64,000 bases of DNA from Magnaporthiopsis rhizophila (lineage: Eukaryota; Ascomycota; Sordariomycetes; Magnaporthales; Magnaporthaceae): positions 1 through 64,000 of the forward strand of contig PYSS01000057.1 of the NCBI GenBank assembly GCA_003049465.1, given 5' to 3'. Every line of letters begins with the position of its first letter. The stretch's first letter is position 1. The position numbers were made by a program, and so were the translations under genes. The notes beneath the pieces were generated by a model. The model saw only the letters and a program-made list of their open reading frames with translations. It did no database searches and had not been told where the DNA came from. Below, piece after piece: positions 10,153-21,139 of this stretch.

Positions 10153-13100
10153 TTGGGGCGTCCGGAAACAATCTGGCGGAAGACGTGGGTTCGTACAACG
10201 GCAATAGGATGGGGCTGAGCTGCGTTCGTGTTATTCTTTCGCTCGTCGTTGTGGCTTCCTTGGGGGCTTCGAGAAGACTTTTCTTAGCTTAGCAGAACAG
10301 CGAGATGGACGCCCTCAAGGTATCGTGTAGTCGGGCATGGAATCGGAAGATGACCAACTGGGAAAAACGAGTGATTAAAGTACAGCCAAGGGAGTACCCG
10401 GCAAGGCTAAGACACGTTGAAGATGAAAGATGCGGCGGGTAGGGAGATGTGGCGCGAGTTTAGGGAGTGCGAGAACGACCGCTCCGGGTTGGCCCCGCCG
10501 ACGCAGGAGGCTCTTACAGCTTTGTGGCCACCGGGCCAGTGATGGCAGGTGCTGATCGGGCTTGGTTTTTTGTTTTTCCGGGCCCTTGACTGCGTGATCG
10601 GCCTTTCTCGCTCCCGCCGCTGCAGCCAGCGACGCGGGCCAGGGGAGGAGGGTTGGATCACCGCCACAGCTCGACACCCCTCCTGTCGCCTTCCGATCCT
10701 TTCCTCAGGGGGCAAAGAGAACGCGGGAACACGGAAAATAGGAAGTCCCGGAGCGACGACGGTCGCCACCCGAGGGTCTTTTTTCGTGATGAATCAATAA
10801 TGTGGCTAGAAGAACCAGCCCCGCTAGACTACGCCTTGGCAGACCTGTAGCATCGTCGGCAGCGCAGAATATGTGGGCGGCGTCGCCTGGAAGCAGGGGG
10901 ATGGAGATGGGCAGCTCGGGAGGAGGACTCGGGTTGTGTGTGTAGGCGTGGTGTTAGGCGTGGGATGCGAGACGAGGTAGATAGAGGAGAGGAGGGAGGG
11001 AGAAGTAGAACTCCCGTCTGATATGCCGTGATCTTGGCCAAGGTGTCTCTTGTCGGCTGGCAGCAGCAGCAGTGTGGGTTAGGCGGCGGCGGCTAGGCGG
11101 TGGCATGCAGGCAGGCAGACAGGCAGGCACCTACAGTAGGTGGTGTGTGGTATTAGATTTAGGGCAAGATAGCTGGCCTCATCCCCCTTTTCCTGAGTGC
11201 CGCCCTTCCCGTGGCCACCCACCCCTCCATTATGTGCTCTCTTTTATTCTTCCTGCGGCTCCTGGGTGGACAGACAGCCCGAGGGAGAGGGAGCTCGCCC
11301 GTAAGCCCGCCAGCCCCGAGAGGGAGATCCCTCCGGAGCAAAAGCTCCTTGAGGGGTCTGATTGGCTAGATGTCAGGCCTCGCGCTAGTGTCACACATCG
11401 TCCTCCTCCCCACCTGGGCTGGGCTTGCGGCGCCCACTTTCCCAGTCGAGCGGTTGCCCGAAGAGGAGAGCACCAGCTAGCACCTTCTTCCGCTTCCAAC
11501 ACCCCTGTCTCACGTTTGTTTTAAGCCTTTTCTGGAAATGCCTTCCCGTCAACCTTTCTGCGGCTCAATATGTTTTGGCTAACTCCAAACGCTTTCGTCT
11601 TTTTCATCTTTGGCGGTTGCGAAAACCGTGCGTGCGCGTGGAATTCCGGAGAAACTTCTAGCCCTCTGCAAACGACGCCTTCCACAACACGCCTGGAATC
11701 ACACGGATGGATACAGTCGGCAGCCACGCTCTTGCCTGCAGTCGCTTGCTTTAGGGCATCCCCACAGTGGCCCCTGGCGGATCACTCCAGTGGGGCAGGA
11801 ATGTTCAGCAGATGCCCGATTCCATTCCTTCGCACCCAGAGCTGTGCGTTTGGAGATGACCCAAACAAGGATGATCCATGGAGGAGGCTTGGACAAAACA
11901 TCATTAACGAATAAATTAAGGGTCTACAACGTCGTGTGCCGGTGGTGTAACAACGCAATTTTCTACGACAGATGAGGAGGTTGGAAGGAAAAAAAAAAAA
12001 AAAAAAACAAGTGGAGAAATGCCGAAGTCGGGTGGACCCAAGGGCGAAACCAAATGACCGGCACTTCCCGGCACCTCGAAGCGCCCTGTTCGGCTGATGT
12101 TGCCGGACGGATCTCCTGGTGCGAAAGGAAACCGCCCGTCCCCGCCCGGCTTAAAACTGCGAGGTCCAAAGGAATGTTCCAACCACGCGCGCGCCCACGC
12201 CGAGCTGGACTATCAACGCTACATACTGGCCCACTTGCTCAACTGGCGTTGCCACCAGGATCCGAGTAGGACGAGAAGACTCGATACGGCAGGCAGCTTG
12301 GCCGCGCATTGGCAATCCTCCAGCTGTCCGCTCTTTGTCCTACCTGCCGGTGCACGAAGGGCCCCGGCGAATCCCGTATGTTTTTGCTGGCCCGAGAAGA
12401 TTCGAGCGAGATATCACCCAACAGAGACACGTGCAGTACACTGGACGCGACGCCATCGACGTCACACCTGAGCGGCTGACACGACGGGTTATGCTGGGTC
12501 CTCCGTCCACAAGGCCCGTGCAATCAGCCGAAGCCGAAATGGTGCCCCTTGGACACGCTCGCTCCATGGCCTTCCCCACCAACACACCACTCGGGGCCTT
12601 GCGACGATGGCGGGGCAGGGTCCCGGGTCTCTGGGAGCGTGCTATGCATCAGGTTTGCCTCCATTCGGAACCCGTTGGCCACTCCAAGTTCAGAGGATCC
12701 GAAGCCGACACGTGACTTCGATGACGTCGATGGCTCCCCCATCACGAGATCCCTAGCACGCATGCCGCAAAGCAACCCAAGGTTCGCGGCCAAGGGGACG
12801 AACAACATAAATATCGTGTTCGCACCGAAGGTGACCCCCACTGTCCGGCCGGCCCGCGTCCGACCCCTCTAGGGACCGTTCGCCCTGTCAGCGCGCCGGC
12901 CTCGTTCCCGCCAATCGCGAATAACGGCGTGGCAGGGTGGTGCGCCTATTTGTCGCTGCCCGTCTGCCACCGGACGCGACGCAACAAGGCGAGGTGCAAG
13001 ACCGACCCAACCGGGCACCAACCAACTCGTGCCAACATGTCAACCATGCCGCTTTGATACCAGCCTTGCATATCCAGTGAGGAAACTACTGTAGAGGGTT

Positions 13101-13427
13101 CGCCTACGCGAACTGGTAATGGAACGTTCGAGATCACATTCCCGAGTCAGCTCATCCCCCGCCCACGCCACGGCATGATGTGACTCGCAACAAGTAACCA
13201 TCGCGAGGTTTTTTGTATCGGAGCAGGGTGTTGATTACCTGGTCCACATTGGCGGCAACTTCTATCAGTAGATAGGTAGGTATGGAAAAGCTGGCGCCTT
13301 GACATTAAGCCACCTGCGCATCACATGATAAACTACCACGCATGTCAGCTCCCCACATATTCTGTGCTACCCCGCCCCCGCGAAATCCCTTCCTTTCGCC
13401 AGCCCGCCTTGCCGCCCAAGATCGGCC
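10153..13427. other. 3.3-kb intergenic region, no gene recognised
   Basis: Frames up to about 150 aa on either strand have no family signature or convincing splice structure. Contents include short CAGG/CAGA-type tandem runs near 11105-11130 and a 19-nt A tract at 11989-12007. It could hold an untranslated RNA, but nothing in the sequence shows one. Confidence 0.5.
11989..12007. repeat. Poly(A) tract, 19 nt
   Basis: Uninterrupted A run in intergenic DNA, one of several unusually long A/T homopolymers in the window. Confidence 0.9.
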
Positions 13428-14885
13428 ATGTGTCCCCAATGCTGCGAGGAGTGCAAAGCCTCGCCTCCGGCTCCCGAACCCTTTCCCATCGGCGATTCGC
13501 ACGCCTATTGCGAACACGAAGCCGAAACAAGAGGATGCACTTCGCAGCGCGCAGCCTCCGAGACCTTGGAGGTTCTCGAGCCCGTCGCCACCTGGAAAGT
13601 CGACCCTCAGTCCAACTCCCCGCTCTTTGCCAGAATCCCCACCGAGATTCGTCTCCAAATCTTCGGCTATGCCTTGACTCCCTGGACTTTTCTGCATAGA
13701 GACACTCGCAAGTACGGGCGGGGGCTCAATCGCTCGCGGTCCACCGGTCCGCAATGGGACGAGCACTCAAACCTGGACCCCTCCCGATTCGATTTCCGCG
13801 TCAGAACCGACCACAATGGCGACCGCGACGATGACTTGGCCGGATACCTCGATACACTTCCTGACATTCTTCCTGACCCCCCTTGCGGATCTCGGAGCTC
13901 TTCGTGGTGTCGGCCCTACTGCCATGGCCGGCCCATCCTCACCATCACTCTTCTGCAAACCTGCCGGCGCGCTTTCATTGAAGCCCGCTCGCTTGTGTTC
14001 AAAAACCCACGCTTCTATTGGCTTAACTATCGTATCCAGCCGGGCCACTCAGTGCCGGAGTCTAGACACGGGTTCGAGTACGGACCATACCTGGGCGATG
14101 AGTTGGCATGGGGCGACCGGCGGCTGGCATGGGAACAACGGTTCAAAGAGATTTGGTTTTACGGCGGTCCTCAGTTCCTTGTTAAAATCTGGGATCGGAC
14201 CTTGGAGCTTTTCGAAGACGTGGAAAGCATTACCTGCTTTTACTCCGCCTGGGACAGCGTCAAGGTGCACGACGCGGTGGGAAGAAGAAGACCAGAGGAT
14301 CGACCGCTGGTCAATCCCTACGCCTGTGGCTTCGCGGCTGCCTCCAGGCATGATCAACTGGACGTTGACATGGGCTTGACGGCCAATTTCGATCTTTCCA
14401 AAGCCCTCGCTCGAGACAACTCCCTGCCGGACGGGCGCCCGGCCTGGCTTCCTTCCGGCGTGTTCTTCCGCGACTGGGCTTGGGGAAAGTCTTTCGTTAC
14501 CTGCACCCGTCTGCGAACCTTCACTCTCGTGATCGACGCTCTGGAGGAGTTCAAAGATGCGATGGAGCAGCACGTGCAGTGGGCGTCGAGAACGTGGCAG
14601 CTGCCGCTGGAACCCGACAACACTAGCGGATACCAGTACCTCTCCGCCGATGGCAACCCCATCCAGAGGACTTCCTGGCGCGGTCCGAACATATACTGGC
14701 TGAAGAACTGCGTCAAGTGTAATGTGAAAATCAGGCTGCCCAACAGCGAGTGCGAGGAGCACACGAGAATCGAGACTTTGTTCCGCAAGGGACTGGGCCC
14801 TCGGATTTATACGTGGACTATCACGTTCACGGCGAGGACGTATAGTAGGAGATGGAGCCCCAGAGAGTGTTACCTGCGTGGGTAG
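13428..14885 (+). CDS. 2EXR / F-box-like domain protein
   Basis: A single-exon 485-aa frame. Around residues 65-80 it has LFARIPTEIRLQIFGYAL, the F-box-like 2EXR signature found in large fungal families of uncharacterised proteins. The N-terminus (residues 1-45) is Cys-rich (MCPQCCEEC ... YCEHE ... GC). The middle and C-terminal parts are Trp- and aromatic-rich, typical of the family, and two further cysteines (NCVKCN) occur near residue 430. F-box-like domains often recruit substrates to ubiquitin ligases, but the 2EXR class has no proven role. The start at 13428 is the first ATG in frame. Confidence 0.72.
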   Translation: MCPQCCEECKASPPAPEPFPIGDSHAYCEHEAETRGCTSQRAASETLEVLEPVATWKVDPQSNSPLFARIPTEIRLQIFGYALTPWTFLHRDTRKYGRGLNRSRSTGPQWDEHSNLDPSRFDFRVRTDHNGDRDDDLAGYLDTLPDILPDPPCGSRSSSWCRPYCHGRPILTITLLQTCRRAFIEARSLVFKNPRFYWLNYRIQPGHSVPESRHGFEYGPYLGDELAWGDRRLAWEQRFKEIWFYGGPQFLVKIWDRTLELFEDVESITCFYSAWDSVKVHDAVGRRRPEDRPLVNPYACGFAAASRHDQLDVDMGLTANFDLSKALARDNSLPDGRPAWLPSGVFFRDWAWGKSFVTCTRLRTFTLVIDALEEFKDAMEQHVQWASRTWQLPLEPDNTSGYQYLSADGNPIQRTSWRGPNIYWLKNCVKCNVKIRLPNSECEEHTRIETLFRKGLGPRIYTWTITFTARTYSRRWSPRECYLRG

Positions 14886-16210
14886 TGGGGCCGCACCTCC
14901 GCACCACTAGCAGAGCTTTCGTTTGAAGAAATCAGCGTGCCTCTTGCAGCGATGGGAGACCAATTTCCGCGGACCGCGGTGGAGATTGATGCTGCCACCA
15001 CAGCAAACGGGGCCCCAGATGCTTGGCCTTGGTGGTATCCCTCAGGCCTTACTTACACCCGTCCAGGATCATAAATGTTATATCTCCCGCTTTTCATCCG
15101 AACACTTCCCATACTGGAATAAGTTTTTTTTTTTTTCCCTTACAATGCCAGATTTTGAGTTCGTCCGGATCTAACGTTTATGATCCTGGAAGGGTCTGCA
15201 TAGGCGCGGTGATGATGAAATGATCGCAGTGCCCCACAGCACTCTTGCGATGTCACCTCGCACATGCGCTCGTCACGACCCACTAAATAGCAAGACCCTT
15301 GGAAACAACAGCCCTGCCAACAGGCCACCAGCTGATAATGCCCAGCCGCTTCCCCGCGGAGCCGGTTACTGACTGGATCGGCGCGCCATCTGATGGGCTA
15401 GCTTTGATGCCGCGACAACCTTGGCAGACACCCGCGAGTTGGCATGCTCCAGGATGCCAGGGAAGGGGATCTGGACGCTTCTATTCGCGAATCCCGCAGG
15501 CACAAACACCACATCAGGTGCTGCCCAGGCTGCAACGCTACCCACCCCGGAGGCCACCGTATCCATATTTTACAGTATGTAGGGGCGGCTGACAGGCTGT
15601 CAACCCGGCTGTGCTGCTCTCGCCCCGGCGCGCACACGGCCATCTGTGCGCTCCCGAGATTGATGTAGGCAAACAGGCGGTCTGCCCGTCGCGGCGAGAT
15701 GCCACAGCCAAGACAAACACCTTGATCGCAGCCCCGCGCGCCCCGCCAAAAACGAAAACCGAGTAAGGTAGAGCGAGATGGGATGCATCCTGGCCGCCCC
15801 CAGCGACTCGGGCGTTGCGATCGTCGCCTAACGCTGCCCGAGACGGGGCCGATGCCTGCTGCCCTGGTGGCCATGATTGTTCACGTGTGCTGCGGTTGTC
15901 CCCACCCGTCCTGTCGAACTAGGGACGCCTCGTGAGCACCGGGCTGGAGGTTATCCACCTTGCGTCATTCGAGACTGCGCCGCTGATGATGCTTATTTTA
16001 AAAAGGGAGACGAGCCCGCCACTTTAGCGTGTGCGGTCGAGTAGCGCGACTGTGCCGGGAGATTTGCAGGCAAAGTTTCAATACCGCCATCCCCTCACGC
16101 GAGCCGCCCTGCCAAGAGCTTAATTGCTTTTTGGGTTTTCGCCTATTCGTCCACCTCGTGCTCGCAGGGCTGCACCGGCCGCCTCTCGATCCAGCGCCAA
16201 CCATCTTGAT
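14886..16210. other. Intergenic region between 2EXR protein and MFS transporter
   Basis: No supported gene. It contains a T-rich run near 15126 and the imperfect inverted repeat at 15063-15189. Confidence 0.55.
15063..15189. repeat. Inverted repeat with 18-nt arms, MITE-like
   Basis: The left arm 15063-15080 (CCAGGATCATAAATGTTA) and right arm 15172-15189 are reverse complements at 17 of 18 positions, with 91 bp between them. The 14-mer GATCCTGGAAGGGT at the right edge recurs at 49239-49252. No target duplication could be identified. Confidence 0.6.
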
Positions 16211-18636
16211 ATGGCGGCCCGAGATGCGACAAAGCCCTCGTTCACATCACGTCTGCCGTTCTTTGGCGGGCGCAAGGCGAGTGCCTCGTCCGGGGACTCC
16301 GAAGATGCCGAACCAGATCAGCCGGCGTCCAACGCGCCGCCCAAGTGGAGTTTCGGCGTGCTGAATGACAAGAAGACCATCGAGGTGCCAGGTGAGAACC
16401 TAAACATTCCCAAGGCGCCCGCCCAGTCCTCGAGGCCCGGAGCCCAGACCGAGCAACCACCGCGTCCTAACCGCATTCCAACACCCCACTCGCCCAGGCT
16501 CCGTACTATTGCTTGCGGGCCACAAGAATGAGCCGCTGGGCCTCCGCAATGCGCCGGCCCGAACGTCGCACTCGTCCTTCCCCACAGGCAACTACCCCGA
16601 GGCGCTCCCAGCGGCCGACTTCAAAAAGAAGACGGCGGACGGCAAGATCATCCTCGAGCCGCAGCCCGAGGACGCGCCCAACGACCCGCTTAACTGGCCG
16701 AAATGGCGCCGCGATGCTGCCCTGCTCTCCATCGGCCTGTATTGTATGGTCGGCGGCGGGCAGACGTCAGTTATGGCCGCGGGCTTTACCGATATCGCCC
16801 GAGATTACCGAGTCCCTGTACACCAGGTATCCCTGACGGTAGGCCTTTATATGATGGGGATGGGTCTCGGATCCGTCTTTGCGTCGCCTACGGCCATTCT
16901 GTACGGCAAAAGGCCCGTTTACCTCGCGAGTGCTATCCTTTTTGTCGTCACCTCGGTCTGGTGCGCGCTATCCCCTAGTTTCCCTTCCCTCATAGCGGCA
17001 AGGATATTCCAGGGCGTCGCCGTAAGCCCGGTCGAGTGTTTGCCTTCTGCAACGGTTGCCGAGATCTTCTTCCTGCACGAAAGGGCGTACCGACTTGGAA
17101 TCTACACCCTGCTCCTTCTCGGCGGCAAGAACCTGATTCCACTCGTCAGTGCCGCCATCATCCAATCGCTCTCATGGCGCTGGGTGTTTTGGTAATTACC
17201 CTCCTCCCCCATTCCATGCCTGATACGCCGATCTTGGGGAGTAACGATTATGCCACAGGATCGTTTCTTTCGTCGTCGCCTTCTGCGGCGTCCTTCTCTT
17301 CCTGTTCGTCCCCGAGACGTTTTGGGAGCGAGTGCCGCATGCCAAGCCGAAGACCCCCTCCAGGCCGGGCCTTTTCAAGCGGGTGTCGTCGAGATATATT
17401 CACCACCACCGGCCGGAGCCAGTCACGCCTGCCACGACGCACGCGGCCCCCACGACTCCGGCATTTGAAGGCATAACGCCCGGCAGACGCCAGGACCAGC
17501 ACGTCACGTTCGCGCAGTCTGCGGAAACCGGCAGCGATGACGGCGACAACAACAACAAAAACGGCACTGAGAGCTCGCCCGAAGCGAAAGCTGACGACCA
17601 GCCGCTCGAGGACACCAACAAGCCCCCACCGTCGGAATCTGCCAGCTCGGTGGACGAGAAACAGCAGAAGCCTCCGGCTGTTCCGCCCATTGACACGATA
17701 AATTTGGAACGTGGGGAAATCCACCCCACCTCCGCCCCGGTCTCGGCCAACCCAATGCGCGAGAGTGACAGCAGGACGGCCTCGCCCATGCCCGGCCGTG
17801 CTTTGTTTTCTGCGACCGACCCCGAAAAGCGGCAGCGCGACAAGGCGACGGCCAACATGTACTCGAGCCACTGGCGCGAGCGCGAGGCCAAGTCTTTCGT
17901 CCAGCAGCTCCGGCCGTGGCACGGGCGGCTCAACAACGACAGGTGGCTCAAGGTCGCGTTCCGGCCCTTCGTCCTCTTCAGCTACCCGGCCGTGCTCTGG
18001 TCGTCGGCCATGTACGCGTGCTCGGTCGGCTGGTTGATCGTGGTGTCGGAGGCGGTGGCGGTCATCTACCGCGAAAAGTACTACGACTTTGACGCCCTCG
18101 GCGTCGGCCTCGTCTACCTCTCGCCCTTCATCGGCGGCGTGCTGGGCACGGCCGTGGCGGGTAAGGTCTCGGACATGTTCGTCAAGGCCATGGCCCGCCG
18201 CAACGGCGGCCTGTACGAGCCCGAGTTCCGCCTCATCATGGCCCTCCCCATCGGCGTCACCACCGTCATGGGCCTGATGGGCTTCGGCTGGAGCGCCGAG
18301 GAGCGCAACAACTCGATGGTGCCGACCGTCTTCTTCGGCCTCATCAGTTTCGGCTGCTGCCTGGGCAGCACCACATCCATCACCTTTTGCGTCGACAGCT
18401 ACCGCCAGTACGCGGGCGAGGCGCTCGTGACACTCAACTTTGCAAAGAACATTTTGCACGGCCTCGTCTTCAGCCTGTTCGTGACCGAGTGGCTCCAGCA
18501 CGACGGCGCCAAGTCCGTCTTCATCTGGCTGGGCGTCATCCAGCTCTTCGTCGTGGCCTTTGCCCTGCCGTTGTTCATCTACGGCAAGAGGTGCCGCATG
18601 TGGACGGTCCGGAACAACTTTATGGAGAAGTTTTAA
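16211..18636 (+). CDS. Major facilitator superfamily transporter, DHA1/HOL1-like
   Basis: The model is join(16211..16391,16498..17191,17259..18636), 750 aa. The family comprises 12-helix proton antiporters of drugs, polyamines or cations in the plasma membrane. N-terminal residues 1-60 are hydrophilic and Ser-rich. The first six-helix half includes SVFASPTAILYGKRPVYL, the loop 2-3 motif region, and ARIFQGVAVSPVE. The second half runs from about residue 527 (RPFVLFSYPAVLW) to the end. The halves are separated by an unusually long, acidic, Ser/Pro-rich loop of about 200 residues (316-520). Both introns (106 and 67 nt) join in frame; the second lies inside a helix (WRWVFW-IVSFVV), so the stop seen when it is not spliced is an artefact. 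Substrate cannot be assigned. Confidence 0.87.
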
Positions 18637-19308
18637 GGACAACCGGACGGACGAGGTCGCGAGGGTGAAAGCATAATTACAGTTTGGACTTTGATAGCAT
18701 TTTGTGGCGTTCGTGTCTTGCGACGACTTGTCCTTTGCCGACAAGCGTATTTTGTTTTTTTGTGCATCGGTCAGATGAGATGCCAGGATCTGTACATACC
18801 TACCCATCTACCTTCCCACTTTGCAGGTGGAGTTGGATACTATGATCTAAGGCTTTCTTTGGATTGCAGCATTTGGGAGCGGGCTTGGCGGCTCTAGAAT
18901 CGACTCCAGACTTCGAAAGCATTTCGAGGCGCTTCCAATGACATGTACCGGAAGCTGCGTGAACCATGGCTGCTCCGGTCTGAACATGTCCGTATGTGGG
19001 TTAACCGTTGCAGGACTTGGTTGGCATTCACGGCATCGCAACCACTGCCACCGGACACGATGCGGGGAAAGGCTCTGCTATGCTGCAACGCCGATAATAC
19101 ATCGACTCAAGCCCTCCTAATCAACCATGGGGGTCGAAAAAGAGTATCTTGCGCTCTTGGTATGTCGTCGGCCCGGACTGGGCCAGAAGAATCTCTCGGA
19201 CGATCTGCTTCGGTCCAGACTGTCGACCGGAGCCGCTGGGTTCTCGCCGGGCGATGGAAATTCGGAGCGAAAAACACCTCCCGTGGGACGGCTTGCTGGC
19301 TATGCGAA

Positions 19309-19355
<47 letters not shown>

Positions 19356-21139
19356 NAAAAAAAAAAAAAAAAAAAAAACACTGGACGATATCTGTTGTGA
19401 TAATCCACTCATGGCTCCCGTCGGAATCGGTACCTGGGTGTGACTACCTACCTACCTTGTTTCTTTTGTAGGTGATTGATCCGTAGAGAGCTTCAGGGAA
19501 GTTCGTTTCAGCTGCGGGGTTGAAACATGGATGGATATCGAGAAATGGAGTGGAGTGGAAGCGGCGGCGAAGATTGCAAAAAAGTGTTCCCGTCGTTCTT
19601 CGCTCGCCATGCCGATATCGTGGCTCTGCCCCTTCGCTCCCAGCTGTCGGTGTCGTCCGTCTTGGCGGGCGGACAAAGCCGCGCCGTTTTGCGGGCACTT
19701 GGCAGTGCTTTCTCGGCGCAATTGATTGCAGCTGCATGGGACTATCCAAGAAGGCGCTTTACGTGTTGCTATCAAGACCCAAACTAGAACTTTTCTGCAC
19801 AGGCTGAACCGAGGCGACTTTTTGGCTGCAGCAAGTGCCGACGGGCATCTGATCGGTCAGCGGACAGACGTTACAGGGTCCAGTCCGAGGTAGGTTATGG
19901 GGAATGCATGCTGCGGTGTCACCCGCGACTCCGGCCTGGATGGGGAAACCCGGAAAGGGCGTCAAACGCACCGAAACCTTTTATCCAATCAAACGACCAA
20001 GAAGCAAGAATGACTATTTATTGTCCTTCATCCAAGGGTAACCCGTGTCCAAGACATGCAACGCTTGGCAACGGTGGCGGATAAAGCCAGACGCTCATGT
20101 GGCTGGTGTGGGGCGCCATGGGACGCGAGTGCGAGGCGCGCGCGGCAACGAATCTTTTGTGCTGCAGGACATACCGTGTACCGTTTCTCCAGGGGTGCGG
20201 CCCGTAAGAATAGCCTTGGTTGGCTGACGTGGGTTTGTCGGTTAAGCCCTTTTACGGGCGAATCTGTCAGAGACTGACGGAGATCTGATGCTCCATACTG
20301 GCCCGTGCAGGCCGCGCGCGCTGCTGATTGGCGTACCTTGCATGGGCCCCCGATGCCAAGCTGCCCCTGCACAAGGCGGGGGAAGAGGACTGGACGGACC
20401 CTTGTCTTGCCAAACCACGGCCAAGGGAAATGAAGAAAATGGAAAAGGGGCAGCGGGGCCTCGAAGGCCTCTCTTCCAGATTCTGTTTCCTTATCGCGGT
20501 TGTTCTTTTGTGTCCTCAGCTGGGTCCTGCTTGGGAACCAATGCTAAGAGCAAGAAAATCGCCAGTCCTCTCGCTTCTCTTTTTTCTTTTCTGTTGATCA
20601 GGACATCTCCGCGCGGCACAGACCGCCCTGCCATCCATCCGCTCACTGGTTCACGTCCTCGATTGGCATCCCTCGGCGGCCCTCCGGACGAAGATCTTCC
20701 CTGCCGGTCGTCCCCACTGCCGAGCCACCCTCGTTTTGGTGCCCTCGACTACCCCCTCTCCCTCCTTTGGCCGTCCGAAACAGCGGTGCCGTTCTGGTTT
20801 CGCTCTTCCTCCTCCCCATACGCACCTGACACGCCACCAAAGGTCGACTTGAAGTCGCCCTCGCCCGTGTCGTGCGTCGTCGCTCTTTGTCTGTCGTCGA
20901 GATCTTGCGATTGATCGATACCCAGCCCATCCTCCCGCGCGGCTCTTCGTCTCATCGCTCTTTTGTCTACCGCAGAGGGCGCGTTAGGAGGCGCGACCGT
21001 GATTTCGACCACCACTCCCTTGATTGACTCCCACGCCCAATTTTCGACCCAACATTCCTTGTCGCCATCTTCCCTTTCTTTTTCGTTTCCTTCTCTCCTT
21101 CAACGTTGGCCGTCCAAACCGGCTCGGCATTTCGTCACA
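18637..21139. other. 2.5-kb intergenic region upstream of the CRH gene
   Basis: No supported gene. It contains a long A tract with one undetermined base (19311-19378). The last 100 bases before the CRH start are pyrimidine-rich (many CTTT/TTCC blocks), as is usual for leaders of highly expressed fungal genes. Confidence 0.5.
19311..19378. repeat. 68-nt poly(A) tract with one N
   Basis: Every base is A except an N at 19356. A lone N inside a homopolymer suggests an assembly join or unresolved run length rather than a biological feature. Confidence 0.9.

Noticed and set aside
17248..18807. 519-aa minus-strand frame opposite the MFS transporter
   Set aside because: It mirrors a well-supported GC-rich coding exon; its Arg/Glu/Val-rich composition is that of an antisense shadow.
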